DNA from: Bradyrhizobium genosp. L
Lineage (GTDB): Bacteria; Pseudomonadota; Alphaproteobacteria; Rhizobiales; Xanthobacteraceae
Length of the DNA stretch: 64,000 bases
Reading direction: 5' to 3'
Assembly: GCF_015624485.1 (NCBI RefSeq)
Contig: NZ_CP061378.1
Coordinates: 6,907,501-6,971,500, forward strand
Shown: positions 24,942-33,507 of the stretch, piece after piece
Position numbering within the stretch: the stretch's first letter is position 1
How the letters are laid out: every line of letters begins with the position of its first letter
Made by a program: the position numbers and the translations under genes
The notes under the pieces: generated by a model
What the model saw: the letters and a program-made list of their open reading frames with translations, nothing else
Told to the model about the DNA's origin: nothing
Databases searched by the model: none

Positions 24942-25610
24942 TCATGCCGGCTTCGGCTCCGCGACCTGCGGCGTGGTGTGCTGCGCCAGCCGCTGTTCCA
25001 GGGTCGAGATGTTCTGGAACAGGCGCGCGCTGGCGAGCCGCAGGAAGTAGAAGCCGAACGCCGGATTCTGCACGTAGAGCTGCTCGACCTGGTCGTAGGT
25101 CACCGACAGCACCATGCCGCTCTCGATGCATTCCAGGGTCTGGGTCCGGGTGTTGGACGGCGACAGCATGCCGAACTCGCCGACGATGGCACCGACCGGC
25201 AGCTCGATGCCCGACTCGACCAGGCGGAAGCGGCCGCTGGTGATGTAGAACATGCTGTCGGCCTTCTCGTCCTTGTAGAACAGCACTTCGCCGGCGGTGC
25301 ATTTGCGCTCGGTCGTGAACGGCCGCAGCCAATCCATCGACAGATCGCTGTTGACCGATTTCTTCACGTCGCGCACCAGCTGCAGCATCTGGTGCAGACG
25401 GTAGGTGTTCATCGGCAGCAGCACGGCATGCAGGATCAGGGTCGCGTAATTGTGGGTCGGGACCGCGGTCGCGATCAGGATGATGTTGGTCAGGATGGCG
25501 AACACGCGCAGCGGAATCATGGTCCGCATCGACAGCGTCGCGACCACGAAGATCGATGCGAAGAAGCTGCCGGCCGCGCCGGCGTGCTGCGCGAGATGTG
25601 AGGTATCCAT
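24942..25610 (-). CDS. Membrane protein with cyclic-nucleotide-binding domain
   Basis: 222 residues. The first ~70 hold two to three hydrophobic helices (AGSFFASIFVVATLSM; IPLRVFAILTNIILIATAV). A cNMP-binding beta roll follows from about residue 100 (CTAGEVLFYKDEKADSMFYI; LPVGAIVGEFGMLSPSNTRT, which holds the phosphate-binding cassette), then a C-terminal helix. There is no HTH, so this is not a Crp-type regulator. ATG at 25610 is the best start; the longer frame to 25904 has a non-membrane-like leader. It is divergent from the K+ channel with its own cNMP domain, suggesting a linked signalling role (inference). Confidence 0.75.
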   Translation of the reverse strand: MDTSHLAQHAGAAGSFFASIFVVATLSMRTMIPLRVFAILTNIILIATAVPTHNYATLILHAVLLPMNTYRLHQMLQLVRDVKKSVNSDLSMDWLRPFTTERKCTAGEVLFYKDEKADSMFYITSGRFRLVESGIELPVGAIVGEFGMLSPSNTRTQTLECIESGMVLSVTYDQVEQLYVQNPAFGFYFLRLASARLFQNISTLEQRLAQHTTPQVAEPKPA

Positions 25611-25925
25611 CGGAAACCAACCAATTCTCAAGAAGTGAACAGAATTGCCTATTAGTCGCTGCAGTGCGGCCGAGGTCGCATCGTCCGCCCGCACCCCTGA
25701 TATACGGTGAAAAAACGACGATTTGTCGGGATTCTCACAGTCGTGGGCGCAAAATCCGGACAGGATGGCTAGGCCATTCGTCCAACAGATGGGGAGACCG
25801 CGGGGATTATTCCGGTCGCCGCCTCTGCGTTGACGGCGCCTGGCCGGACGGGCAGGTTGCGGCGCAGGCCGCGCCTCTGGCAAAGCGTGGCCTTGATCGT
25901 TCACCGACAGGCAAATTCACGCCCG
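25611..25925. other. 315-bp divergent promoter region
   Basis: Shared upstream region of the two cyclic-nucleotide-binding membrane proteins. No gene and no clear palindrome seen. Confidence 0.5.
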
Positions 25926-27038
25926 ATGTCCAAGCGGATCGTCCTTCCGGCCTTGACGCGTTTCGTTTCGGCCACCGCCGGCCGCAACATGACCACGGCA
26001 GCCTATGTCGCGGTGACCGTCGGCGTCGCCATGATGGTGCTGCTGACGGTCGCACCGGCCTATGACGCGGCTCCGCACTGGGTCGACGCGCTGCTGTGGG
26101 CATGCCTGGCCTACTTCGTGTTCGAATGGCTGGTGCGGCTGCGCCACATGCGGCGACAGGACAAGCTCTGGTTCTATGCACTGTCCAGTGCAGGCGTGGT
26201 CGACGCGATCGGGGCGCTCGCGGTGCCGATCGCGCTGATCGCAGGCGTGCCGGCGAAGACGGCGTGGCTGCTCGGCATCCTCTGGGTGCTCAAGGTGGTG
26301 CCGGGCATTCCCGGCCTGCGCCAGCTCCGCCGCGTGCTGGTGGTGGAACGCGGCCCGCTGCTCTCGGTGCTCGTGATCTTCCTGATGGTGGTGTTCCTGG
26401 CGTCGGTCGCGGAGTATTACCTGGAACGCGACGTGCAGCCGCAAACCTTCGGCAGCGTGCCGGCGGCGCTGTGGTGGGCGGTGGTGACCTTGACCACGAC
26501 CGGCTACGGCGACGTGGTGCCGATCACCCCGATCGGCCGCATCGTCGCGGCGATGGTGATGATCTCGGGGCTTGGCGTGTTCGGGCTGTGGACCGGTATC
26601 CTGGCGACCGGTTTCGCCAACGAGACAAGGCGCGACAATTTCCTGAGAACCTGGGAGACCGTCAGCAAGGTGCCGTTCTTCGCCACGCTCGGCCCGGCGG
26701 CGATCGCCGACGTCACCCAGATGCTGCGGACCATCGACCTGCCGCCGCGCACCACGATCATCCGCAAGGACACCAATGGCGACTGCATGTATTTCGTCGC
26801 CGCCGGCGAGGTCGCGGTGGACCTGCCCGGCCGCCAGGTGAAGCTTGGCGAAGGCGCGTTCATCGGTGAGATGGCGCTGCTCGGCAACACCAAGCGCGGC
26901 GCCAACGTCACGACCACCAAGGTGACGCGGCTCCTGGTGCTTGACCTGGTCGATTTCCGCCTGTTGATGGCCCGGCACCCGGAGCTCGCCGAGACCATCG
27001 ACGCCGAGGCGAAGCGGCGCGAGCTCGAGAATCAATGA
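25926..27038 (+). CDS. Cyclic-nucleotide-gated K+ channel, MloK1 type
   Basis: 370 residues with six hydrophobic helices, a selectivity filter TTTGYGD at 200-206, a pore-lining helix (RIVAAMVMISGLGVFGLW) and a C-terminal cNMP-binding domain (LPPRTTIIRKDTNGDCMYFV; LGEGAFIGEMALLGNTKRGA, with the phosphate-binding Arg-Gly-Ala). Order and length match the Mesorhizobium loti channel MloK1, a tetrameric cAMP-gated K+ channel without the eukaryotic C-linker. ATG at 25926 is chosen over GTG/ATG further upstream because the residues before it are not channel-like. Its stop overlaps the ATG of the next gene (ATGATG). Confidence 0.9.
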   Translation: MSKRIVLPALTRFVSATAGRNMTTAAYVAVTVGVAMMVLLTVAPAYDAAPHWVDALLWACLAYFVFEWLVRLRHMRRQDKLWFYALSSAGVVDAIGALAVPIALIAGVPAKTAWLLGILWVLKVVPGIPGLRQLRRVLVVERGPLLSVLVIFLMVVFLASVAEYYLERDVQPQTFGSVPAALWWAVVTLTTTGYGDVVPITPIGRIVAAMVMISGLGVFGLWTGILATGFANETRRDNFLRTWETVSKVPFFATLGPAAIADVTQMLRTIDLPPRTTIIRKDTNGDCMYFVAAGEVAVDLPGRQVKLGEGAFIGEMALLGNTKRGANVTTTKVTRLLVLDLVDFRLLMARHPELAETIDAEAKRRELENQ

Positions 27039-27835
27039 TGGAGACCAAGATGGCCGATGCGGCCGACACCGGAAGCGGACCCGTGCTCGACATCGCGGGC
27101 GCTCGCGCCACGATCCGCCTCAACCGGCCGAAGCATCTGAACCGCCTGCAGGCGGAAGACCTCGGCGAACTCATGCGGCTGTTCGAGCGGATCGAGGCCG
27201 ATCCTGCCGTGCGCGTGCTGGTGCTGACCGGCACCGGCCGCGCGTTCTCCGCCGGCTACGACCTCAACTCGGTGGCGGAGCGCGCGGTGAGCGAGAGCGA
27301 GCAGCAGAGCGCGGGCTCGGCCTTCGAGGTCGTGGTCAACCGGCTGGAGGATCTCGCCGTGCCGACGATCTGCCGGCTCAATGGCGGCGTCTACGGCGGC
27401 TCGACCGATCTGGCGCTCGCCTGCGACTTCCGCATCGGCGTCGATACCGCGGAGATGTTCATGCCGGCGGCGCGGCTCGGGCTGCATTACTACAGAAGCG
27501 GCATCAAGCGCTATGTGACACGGCTCGGCGTCGACAATGCCAAGATGCTGTTCCTGACGGCGCAGAAAATCCCGGCGCCCGAGATGCTGCGGATCGGCTA
27601 TCTCACCGCGATGGTGCCGCTGGACGCCCTGGACGAGGAAGTCGACCGGCTCGCGGCGATCCTGGCCGGCAATGCGCCACAGGCGATGGCCGGCATGAAG
27701 CGCGCCATCAACGAATTCGCCCGCGGCGCACTCGACGAAGCCGCCGCCGATCAGCGCCACCGCGACAGCATGCGCGGCGACGAGATCAAGGAAGGCATCA
27801 AGGCGTTCGGCGAGAAGCGGGCGCCGAGGTTTTAG
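27035..27835 (+). CDS. Enoyl-CoA hydratase/isomerase family protein
   Basis: 266 residues with the crotonase fold. ATIRLNRPKHLNRLQAEDL opens it, the oxyanion-hole region is GTGRAFSAGYDLNSV, and the second is LNGGVYGGSTDLALACDFRI. The usual Glu of hydratases is not clear in the region MPAARLGLHYYRSGIKRYVT, so isomerase or another crotonase reaction is possible. Start ATG at 27035 (or the ATG three bases on) overlaps the channel stop codon, so the two are translationally coupled although their functions look unrelated. Confidence 0.85.
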   Translation: MMETKMADAADTGSGPVLDIAGARATIRLNRPKHLNRLQAEDLGELMRLFERIEADPAVRVLVLTGTGRAFSAGYDLNSVAERAVSESEQQSAGSAFEVVVNRLEDLAVPTICRLNGGVYGGSTDLALACDFRIGVDTAEMFMPAARLGLHYYRSGIKRYVTRLGVDNAKMLFLTAQKIPAPEMLRIGYLTAMVPLDALDEEVDRLAAILAGNAPQAMAGMKRAINEFARGALDEAAADQRHRDSMRGDEIKEGIKAFGEKRAPRF

Positions 27836-27861
27836 CTCGACGCTCCGCCCTCTCCACCCCC

Positions 27862-27983
27862 GTCGTCCCGGCGAAAGCCGGGACCCATAACCACAGGGTT
27901 GAGTTGTTGACGAAGGCTGTGGCCCCAGCGTCGCGAAGCAATGACCTTCGGTGGTTATGGGTCCCGGCTTTCGCCGGGACGAC
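27862..27983. repeat. Intergenic inverted repeat, family B (copy 1)
   Basis: GTCGTCCCGGCGAAAGCCGG and CCGGCTTTCGCCGGGACGAC form the ends, with CCCATAACCAC / GTGGTTATGGG next inward. Confidence 0.85.
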
Positions 27984-28058
27984 ATCGAGTATATTGCGTC
28001 ATCGGGAGTCATACCTTCACATTCCCTCAGGATGACGGGACTGAAGGCGTCGCCAGGT

Positions 28059-28517
28059 TCACCCCCGCTTGCTCCGCATCGCGCGCGTTTGCGCAAGCTT
28101 CGGGTCGGCGGCGAGCGCCTGGTAGGGCTTGCTATCGACGGCGTAGATCGCGATGCGGCCTTCGGCGTCGGCATGGACGCCCCAGCCGAAACGCTTGCCG
28201 AGCGGCGAAGCGCGCATGCAGGCCTGGCCCTTGGAGAAGAACGCCTCGCGGGCCAGACTGCGCTCCTGCTTCGTCGCCTTGGTGGCCAGCTCACGCCCTA
28301 CAGCCGATGTCGCGAACACCACGTCGTCGGAGGTGTATCTGTAGGGCGCATCGGCAAGCATGGTGTATTGCAGCGTGCCCACCGTCGGCTTGTCGCCACG
28401 CGGCAACGGCTGCTCGCCGCGGCGCGCGGGGCAATCCTCCGCGACGCGGATGAAGGTGTTGACGACGTTGGTCGTGTGCAGCGCCTTGTGCAGCGCCTTC
28501 TGGAGTCCGTTGCCCAT
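28059..28517 (-). CDS. DUF6157 family protein
   Basis: 152 residues. HTTNVVNTFIRVAEDCPARR matches the start of DUF6157 proteins. TMLADAPYRYTSDDVVFATS and SPLGKRFGWGVHADAEGRIA are further family-like stretches. The family is small, cytosolic and of unknown function. The start is ATG at 28517, with a GTG two codons earlier; a short repeat (LQKALHKALH) sits before the conserved region. It starts 12 bases after the GST stop codon, so the two form an operon controlled with the divergent HTH-WYL regulator. Confidence 0.75.
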   Translation of the reverse strand: MGNGLQKALHKALHTTNVVNTFIRVAEDCPARRGEQPLPRGDKPTVGTLQYTMLADAPYRYTSDDVVFATSAVGRELATKATKQERSLAREAFFSKGQACMRASPLGKRFGWGVHADAEGRIAIYAVDSKPYQALAADPKLAQTRAMRSKRG

Positions 28518-28529
28518 CGGCACATTCTA

Positions 28530-29174
28530 TCACACGCCGGCCGCAGCGGCATGCGCCGCCGCCATCTCCTGGTCGGCGGCCGTGATCTTCTGGAAGGCGG
28601 GACGCGACGTGATGCGTTCGGCGAACCGGACAAAGACGTCCCGCTTCGGCACGATGCCGAACATCATGGTCCAGCTGAGGGCGATGCCCCAGAGGATGTC
28701 GGCCGACGTGATCTGGTCGCCGAACAGATAGGGGCCCCTGGCAAGCTGAGCTTCGAGCGCGCCCAGCATGGTGTCGTAGTCGGCGTAAGGCGACTGCGTC
28801 ACCGGCGCGGGTGCGCGCTTCATGAAATGGTCGATCACGGCCGGCTCGAACGACGAACCGTAATAGGCGATCCAGCGCAGATAGGGGCCGCGGCGCGGAT
28901 CATTCAGCGCAGGCGTCAGGCCGGCCTGCGGGAACAGGTCGGCGAGATAGATGGTGACGGCGACCTGCTCGGTCACCAGCGCGTCGCCATGGCGGAGCGC
29001 AGGCACCTTGCCGAGCGGATTGATCGCAAGATAGGCGTCCTTGCGCTGCTCGCCTGCCTTCATATTGAGGACGTGCAGGTCGTAGGGCGCGCCGAGCTCC
29101 TCCAGCAGCACCCGCGCGCCGGTGGCGCGGCTTTGCGGCGAATAATACAGCGTGATGCGGTCGGCGGCGGTCAT
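28530..29174 (-). CDS. Glutathione S-transferase family protein
   Basis: 214 residues. The thioredoxin-like domain is ITLYYSPQSRATGARVLLEEL...NPLGKVPALRHGDALVTEQVAV, with the cis-Pro (KVPAL) and glutathione-binding Glu (TEQ) in place. The helical domain includes GPYLFGDQITSADILWG. ATG at 29174 is preceded by AAGGAGA; the longer frame to 29228 crosses the operator. It is followed closely by DUF6157 and divergent from an HTH-WYL regulator whose likely operator lies 47 bases upstream. The electrophile it handles is unknown. Confidence 0.88.
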   Translation of the reverse strand: MTAADRITLYYSPQSRATGARVLLEELGAPYDLHVLNMKAGEQRKDAYLAINPLGKVPALRHGDALVTEQVAVTIYLADLFPQAGLTPALNDPRRGPYLRWIAYYGSSFEPAVIDHFMKRAPAPVTQSPYADYDTMLGALEAQLARGPYLFGDQITSADILWGIALSWTMMFGIVPKRDVFVRFAERITSRPAFQKITAADQEMAAAHAAAAGV

Positions 29175-29221
29175 GGGCGGTCTCCTTGCGTTCGTGGCGC
29201 GGCTGTTATGAGCTCCTATAC

Positions 29222-29238
29222 CTGACATCTTGTGTCAG
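29222..29238. promoter_or_regulatory. Operator candidate, second HTH-WYL/GST module
   Basis: CTGACA-TCTTG-TGTCAG, perfect 6-bp arms, flanked by ATA and TAT. It lies 47 bases before the GST start and 13 bases before the regulator start, so the regulator probably represses itself. Confidence 0.65.
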
Positions 29239-29251
29239 ATATGATTTGCCC

Positions 29252-30256
29252 ATGCGCGCGAGCCGGCTGTTTTCGATTCTCACCACCCTGCAGGCGCGGG
29301 GGCAGGTCACCGCGCCCGAGCTTGCCGAGGCCTGCGAGGTCTCGGTGCGCACGATCTATCGCGACATCGACGCGCTCGCGGCCTCCGGCGTGCCCGTCTA
29401 TGCCGACCGCGGCGCCGAGGGCGGTTATCGGTTGCTAGACGGCTACCGGGTGCGGCTGAACGGCCTGTCGCAGGGCGAGGCCGAGGCGCTGTTCATGGCC
29501 GGCCTGCCGGGACCTGCGGCAGCGCTCGGCCTCGATGTCGCGATGACGGCGGCGCAGACCAAACTGATGGCGGCGCTGCCGGAGCATCTGCGGCCCAACG
29601 CGAGGGGAATGCAGCAGCGCTTCCACCTCGACGCGCCCGGCTGGTTCGGCGCGACCGAGGAGCCGAAGCATCTGCGCGCGATCGCCGGCGCGGTGCTGCG
29701 CGAACGCCTGATCGAGATCCGCTACCAGAGTTGGAAATCTGAAAGGCGCCGCCGCGTGGCACCGCTCGGCCTGGTGCTGAAGGGCGGCAGCTGGTATCTC
29801 GCCGGCCTCGTCGACGGCAGCGTGCGCAGCTACCGCGTCGCGCGCGTGCTCGATTGCGCCGCGCTGGAGCAACCGTTCGGGCGGCCCGACGATTTCGACC
29901 TTGCCGCCTATTGGCGCGCGTCGACCGAACGGCTGGAGACCGAGCTGCATCCGAACCAGGCCACCGTGCGGATGTCGCCGTTCGGGCTGAAACTGTTCGA
30001 TGTCGTCGCGCATCCATATGTGAAGGCGCGCATGCAGCTTGCGGAGGCGGTCGATGCCGACGGCTGGCGGATCGTCACCATTCCGGTCGGCAAGACGGTG
30101 TGGCATGCCGCGAGCGAGTTGCTGCGGCTGGGCTCCGAAGTGGAGGTGATCGAGCCGCCTGAACTGCGCGAAAGGATGGCAGAAATGACGGCCGCGATGG
30201 CCGCGCGCTACGCAGCCCCGCCGCGACGCCGGGCCGTTGCCGCCCGGCGCGCCTGA
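29252..30256 (+). CDS. HTH-WYL (YafY-type) transcriptional regulator
   Basis: 334 residues: DeoR-type HTH (RASRLFSILTTLQARGQVTA; CEVSVRTIYRDIDALAASG), a WYL-type domain (LIEIRYQSWKSERRRRVAPL; GLVLKGGSWYLAGLVDGSVR) and a C-terminal WCX-like extension (VRMSPFGLKLFDVVAHPYVK). The start is ATG at 29252. It is divergent from the GST-DUF6157 operon and ends 3 bases before the convergent nitroreductase stop. It is longer than the HTH-WYL protein at 16318, so the two are not simple duplicates. Confidence 0.9.
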   Translation: MRASRLFSILTTLQARGQVTAPELAEACEVSVRTIYRDIDALAASGVPVYADRGAEGGYRLLDGYRVRLNGLSQGEAEALFMAGLPGPAAALGLDVAMTAAQTKLMAALPEHLRPNARGMQQRFHLDAPGWFGATEEPKHLRAIAGAVLRERLIEIRYQSWKSERRRRVAPLGLVLKGGSWYLAGLVDGSVRSYRVARVLDCAALEQPFGRPDDFDLAAYWRASTERLETELHPNQATVRMSPFGLKLFDVVAHPYVKARMQLAEAVDADGWRIVTIPVGKTVWHAASELLRLGSEVEVIEPPELRERMAEMTAAMAARYAAPPRRRAVAARRA

Positions 30257-30259
30257 GCA

Positions 30260-30970
30260 TTACTCGTCGACGAACGTCACGGTATCCGCAACAGTCGCAC
30301 GCGACGTGCGATAACTGTTCACCTTGTGCGCATGATCGGCATAGCCGAACGAGATGCCGCAGACCACGCGGCGGTCGTCGTCCAGCTTGAAGTGGCGGCG
30401 GATCAGGCCGGAGTGGCGGGCCAGCGCGGCCTGCGGGATGGTGCCGAGGCCGAGCGCCTGCGCCGCCAGGATGAAGTTCGAGACATAGGCCCCGCAATCG
30501 ATCGCGCCATAGATGCCGAGCGGCTCGTTGGTGTGGATCACGACGACATGCGGCGCGCCGAAGAAATTGTAGTTTTCCAGCGCCTGCTTGGCGTAGGCAG
30601 CCTTGTCACCTCTGGCGATGCCGAGCGTGTTGTAGAGCTGGAAGCCGCTTTCGCGGCGGCGCTCCAGATAGACGCCGGCATATTCGCGCGGCGGCGTGAA
30701 GTCGTAGTCCTCGCCAAGGCCGCGCGCGGCCTCGGCATAGATCGCCTTGCGGAAGCGCTCCTTGGCCTCGCCGGAGACGATCAGGGTCTGCCAGGGCTGG
30801 CTGTTGCACCAGGACGCGGTGCGCTGCGCGACCGTCAGCACATGCTCGATGATGTCGCGCGGCACTTCGCGTTGCTCGAAGGCGCGCACCGAGTAGCGCT
30901 CATTGAGCAATTCCGAAAGCACGCCGATGCGGTCTTCGGTCGAAAAACGCGGTTTGGTCACGGCATCCAT
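30260..30970 (-). CDS. Nitroreductase family protein
   Basis: 236 residues, FMN-dependent nitroreductase fold: LLNERYSVRAFEQREVPRDI with the Arg-Ser-x-Arg flavin contact, AQRTASWCNSQPWQTLIV, and a C-terminal ICGISFGYADHAHKVNSYR-like end. These enzymes reduce nitro groups, quinones or enones with NAD(P)H. The start is ATG at 30970 or an overlapping TTG at 30976 (which shares bases with the stop of the acyl-CoA dehydrogenase). It is the last gene of the acyl-CoA operon, where it might reduce an enoyl or aromatic intermediate (inference). Confidence 0.88.
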   Translation of the reverse strand: MDAVTKPRFSTEDRIGVLSELLNERYSVRAFEQREVPRDIIEHVLTVAQRTASWCNSQPWQTLIVSGEAKERFRKAIYAEAARGLGEDYDFTPPREYAGVYLERRRESGFQLYNTLGIARGDKAAYAKQALENYNFFGAPHVVVIHTNEPLGIYGAIDCGAYVSNFILAAQALGLGTIPQAALARHSGLIRRHFKLDDDRRVVCGISFGYADHAHKVNSYRTSRATVADTVTFVDE

Positions 30971-30972
30971 GG

Positions 30973-32217
30973 TCAACGCCCCTTGGTCGGGATCTTGTTG
31001 TAGGGCACATCCTTGTCGACGCGTATGTCGCCGGGCAGCCCGAGCACGCGCTCGGCGATGATGTTGCGCAAGATCTCGTCGGTGCCGCCAGCGATGCGCA
31101 TCGAGGGTGACGACAGCAGCATCTGCTGGAACTGGCCATGCACCAGTTCCTCGCTGTCGCCGGTGAGCGCACCTGCGGCGCCTTCCAGGTCCATCGCGTA
31201 GGTCGCGATGTCCTGCAGCATCATGCCGGAAACGAGCTTGCCGATCGAGTTCTCCGGCCCCGGCCGCTCGCCCTTCGACAGCGCCGAGATGGCGCGGTAG
31301 CTGGTGTATTTCAGCCCACTCGCCTTCACCGCCCAGCTCGCAAGCCTGGAGCGCACGGCCGGATCGTCGATCGCAAGGCCATCCTCCAGCATCAAATTCG
31401 AGCAGAACTCGAACATCTCGGGCACGCCGGTCGCAAGCCGCGACCCGATCGACATCCGCTCGTTCATCAGCGTGGTCAGCGACACGCTCCAGCCCTCACC
31501 GACCGCGCCGAGCCGCTGGCTGTCCGGGATCACGACGTCGGTGAAATAGACCTCGTTGAACTCCTGCATGCCGTTGGCCTGCTTGATCGGCCTCACCTCC
31601 ACACCCGGGCTCTTCATGTCCAGGAAGAACATGGTGAGGCCCTTGTGCTTGGGCACACCAGGATCGGTGCGCGCGATCAATAGGCCGTAGTCGGAATAAT
31701 GCGCGCCCGAGGTCCAGATCTTCTGGCCGTTGACGACCCAATTGTCGCCCTTCTTCTCCGCACGCGTGCGTAAGCCCGCGACGTCGGAGCCGGCCGACGG
31801 TTCGGAGAACAGCTGACACCAGATCTCTTCGCCGGAGGCAAGCTTCGGCAGATAGCGGCGCTTGGCGTCTTCGCTGCCCCAGGCCATCACGGTCGGGCCG
31901 CACATGCCCTCGCCGATCTGGAACGGCTGGGTGAGCTTGCCGTAGACGCCCTCCTCCTGCTGCCAGATCACGCGCTCGATCGGCGTCGCGCCGCGGCCGC
32001 CATATTCCTTCGGCCAGTGCAGGCAGGCCCAGCCCCCCTCGGCCTTCTTCTTCTGCCAGGCCTTTCCGACTTCGACCATGTCGTGTTTCGCAAGCCTGAT
32101 GCGGCCGAGCGAGGATTTTGACAGCTCCTCCTCGAACTGCTTCGGCGCATTGGCCGCGACCCACTTGCGGGCGGTGGCGCGGAATTCGGCTTCCTGCGGC
32201 GTGTCGTCGAAATTCAT
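30973..32217 (-). CDS. Acyl-CoA dehydrogenase (copy 1 of tandem pair)
   Basis: 414 residues, FAD-dependent acyl-CoA dehydrogenase. Typical stretches are HWPKEYGGRGATPIERVIWQ, the FAD-binding LFSEPSAGSDVAGLRTRAEK and VNGQKIWTSGAHYSDYGLL. The C-terminal domain ends GGTDEILRNIIAERVLGLPG. It introduces a 2,3 double bond into an acyl-CoA and passes electrons to ETF. It is closely related over its whole length to the next gene upstream (about three quarters identical by eye), so it arose by tandem duplication. The start is ATG at 32217; the frame continues upstream into the neighbour's 3' end without coding sense. Confidence 0.9.
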   Translation of the reverse strand: MNFDDTPQEAEFRATARKWVAANAPKQFEEELSKSSLGRIRLAKHDMVEVGKAWQKKKAEGGWACLHWPKEYGGRGATPIERVIWQQEEGVYGKLTQPFQIGEGMCGPTVMAWGSEDAKRRYLPKLASGEEIWCQLFSEPSAGSDVAGLRTRAEKKGDNWVVNGQKIWTSGAHYSDYGLLIARTDPGVPKHKGLTMFFLDMKSPGVEVRPIKQANGMQEFNEVYFTDVVIPDSQRLGAVGEGWSVSLTTLMNERMSIGSRLATGVPEMFEFCSNLMLEDGLAIDDPAVRSRLASWAVKASGLKYTSYRAISALSKGERPGPENSIGKLVSGMMLQDIATYAMDLEGAAGALTGDSEELVHGQFQQMLLSSPSMRIAGGTDEILRNIIAERVLGLPGDIRVDKDVPYNKIPTKGR

Positions 32218-32245
32218 GGCGAACCTCTCTGTTATTCTTCCGCGC

Positions 32246-33493
32246 TCACGCGCGGCCCCTGGTCGGGATCTTGTTGAACGGCACGTCCTTATCGACCCTG
32301 ATGTCACCCGGCAGGCCCAGCACGCGCTCGGCGATGATGTTGCGCATGATCTCGTCGGTGCCGCCCTCGACGCGGGTGCCCGGCGCGCGCAGCAGCATCG
32401 CCTGGAATTTGCCGGCGACTTCGGCATCCTGAACCCCGTTCAGCGCGCCCGCGGCGCCCTGCAGATCGAGCGCATAGGCCGCGACGTCCTGGATCATCGA
32501 TCCCGCCACCAGTTTGCCGATCGAGTTCTCCGGCCCCGGACGCTCGCCCTTCGACAGCGCCGAGATCGCGCGCATGCTGGTGTATTTCAGCCCGCTCGCC
32601 TTCACCGCCCAGTTCGCCAGCTTCGAACGCACCGCGCGGTTCTCGATCGCCGGGCCGTCCTCCAGCATCAGGCTGCTGCAATAATCGAACAGCTCGGGGA
32701 AGCCTGTCGAAACGCCGGCGCCGATCGACATCCGCTCGTTCATCAGCGTCGTCAGCGACACGTTCCAGCCGTCGTCGACGTTGCCGAGCCGCTGCGAATC
32801 CGGAATGCGCACATCGGTGAAATAGACTTCGTTGAAGTCGGACGCGCCGCTCGCCTGCTTGATCGGCCGCACCTCCACGCCAGGGCTCTTCATGTCCAGG
32901 AAGAACATGGTGAGGCCCTTGTGCTTCGGCACGGTCGGATCGGTGCGGGTCAAGAGGATGCCGTAGTCCGAATAATGCGCGCCCGAGGTCCAGATCTTCT
33001 GGCCGTTGATCACCCATTCGTCGCCATGCTTCTCGGCGCGGGTGCGCAAGCCCGCAACGTCGGAGCCGCCGGCCGGCTCGGAGAACAGCTGGCACCAGAC
33101 CTTCTCGCCGGAAGCGAGTGGCGGCAGATAGTTGCGCTTCTGCTCCTCGCCGGCGAACGCCATCATGGTCGGGCCGCACATGCCGTGGCCGATGATGAAG
33201 ACAGCACTGAGACGGCCGAACGGCCCCTCTTCCTGCTGCCAGATCACGCGCTCGATCGGCGAGGCGCCACGGCCGCCATACTCCTTCGGCCAGTGCAGGC
33301 AGGCCCAGCCGGCCTCGGCCTTCTTCTTCTGCCAAGCTTTTGCCACTTCGAGGATGTTGGCGCCCGTGAGCTGCACGCGGCCGAGCGAGGCCTTGCGCAG
33401 CTCGTCCTCATATTGCTTCGGCGCGTTGGCGGCGATCCAGGCTTTTGCCTCGGCGCGAAACGCGGCCTCTTGCGGGGTGTCGTCGAAATTCAT
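32246..33493 (-). CDS. Acyl-CoA dehydrogenase (copy 2 of tandem pair)
   Basis: 415 residues, paralogue of the downstream gene with the same start (MNFDDTPQEA) and end (PFNKIPTRGRA). FAD and substrate regions are LFSEPAGGSDVAGLRTRAEK and INGQKIWTSGAHYSDYGILL. It differs most around residues 95-125 (PFGRLSAVFIIGHGMCGPTM versus the copy-1 sequence), which may alter chain-length or ring preference. It lies 28 bases before copy 1 in the operon; a family C repeat separates it from the third dehydrogenase gene. Confidence 0.9.
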   Translation of the reverse strand: MNFDDTPQEAAFRAEAKAWIAANAPKQYEDELRKASLGRVQLTGANILEVAKAWQKKKAEAGWACLHWPKEYGGRGASPIERVIWQQEEGPFGRLSAVFIIGHGMCGPTMMAFAGEEQKRNYLPPLASGEKVWCQLFSEPAGGSDVAGLRTRAEKHGDEWVINGQKIWTSGAHYSDYGILLTRTDPTVPKHKGLTMFFLDMKSPGVEVRPIKQASGASDFNEVYFTDVRIPDSQRLGNVDDGWNVSLTTLMNERMSIGAGVSTGFPELFDYCSSLMLEDGPAIENRAVRSKLANWAVKASGLKYTSMRAISALSKGERPGPENSIGKLVAGSMIQDVAAYALDLQGAAGALNGVQDAEVAGKFQAMLLRAPGTRVEGGTDEIMRNIIAERVLGLPGDIRVDKDVPFNKIPTRGRA

Positions 33494-33507
33494 GGTCTTT
33501 CTCTTCT

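Noticed and set aside
24084..25601. 505-residue plus-strand frame opposite the DUF6537-like and cNMP genes
   Set aside because: Shadow frame; the minus-strand genes have membrane helices and a cNMP-binding domain.
30973..32427. Extended start (484 residues) of the first acyl-CoA dehydrogenase
   Set aside because: The extra 70 residues overlap the paralogue's 3' end and are Arg/Ala/Ser-rich; the ATG at 32217 gives the same N-terminus as the paralogue.
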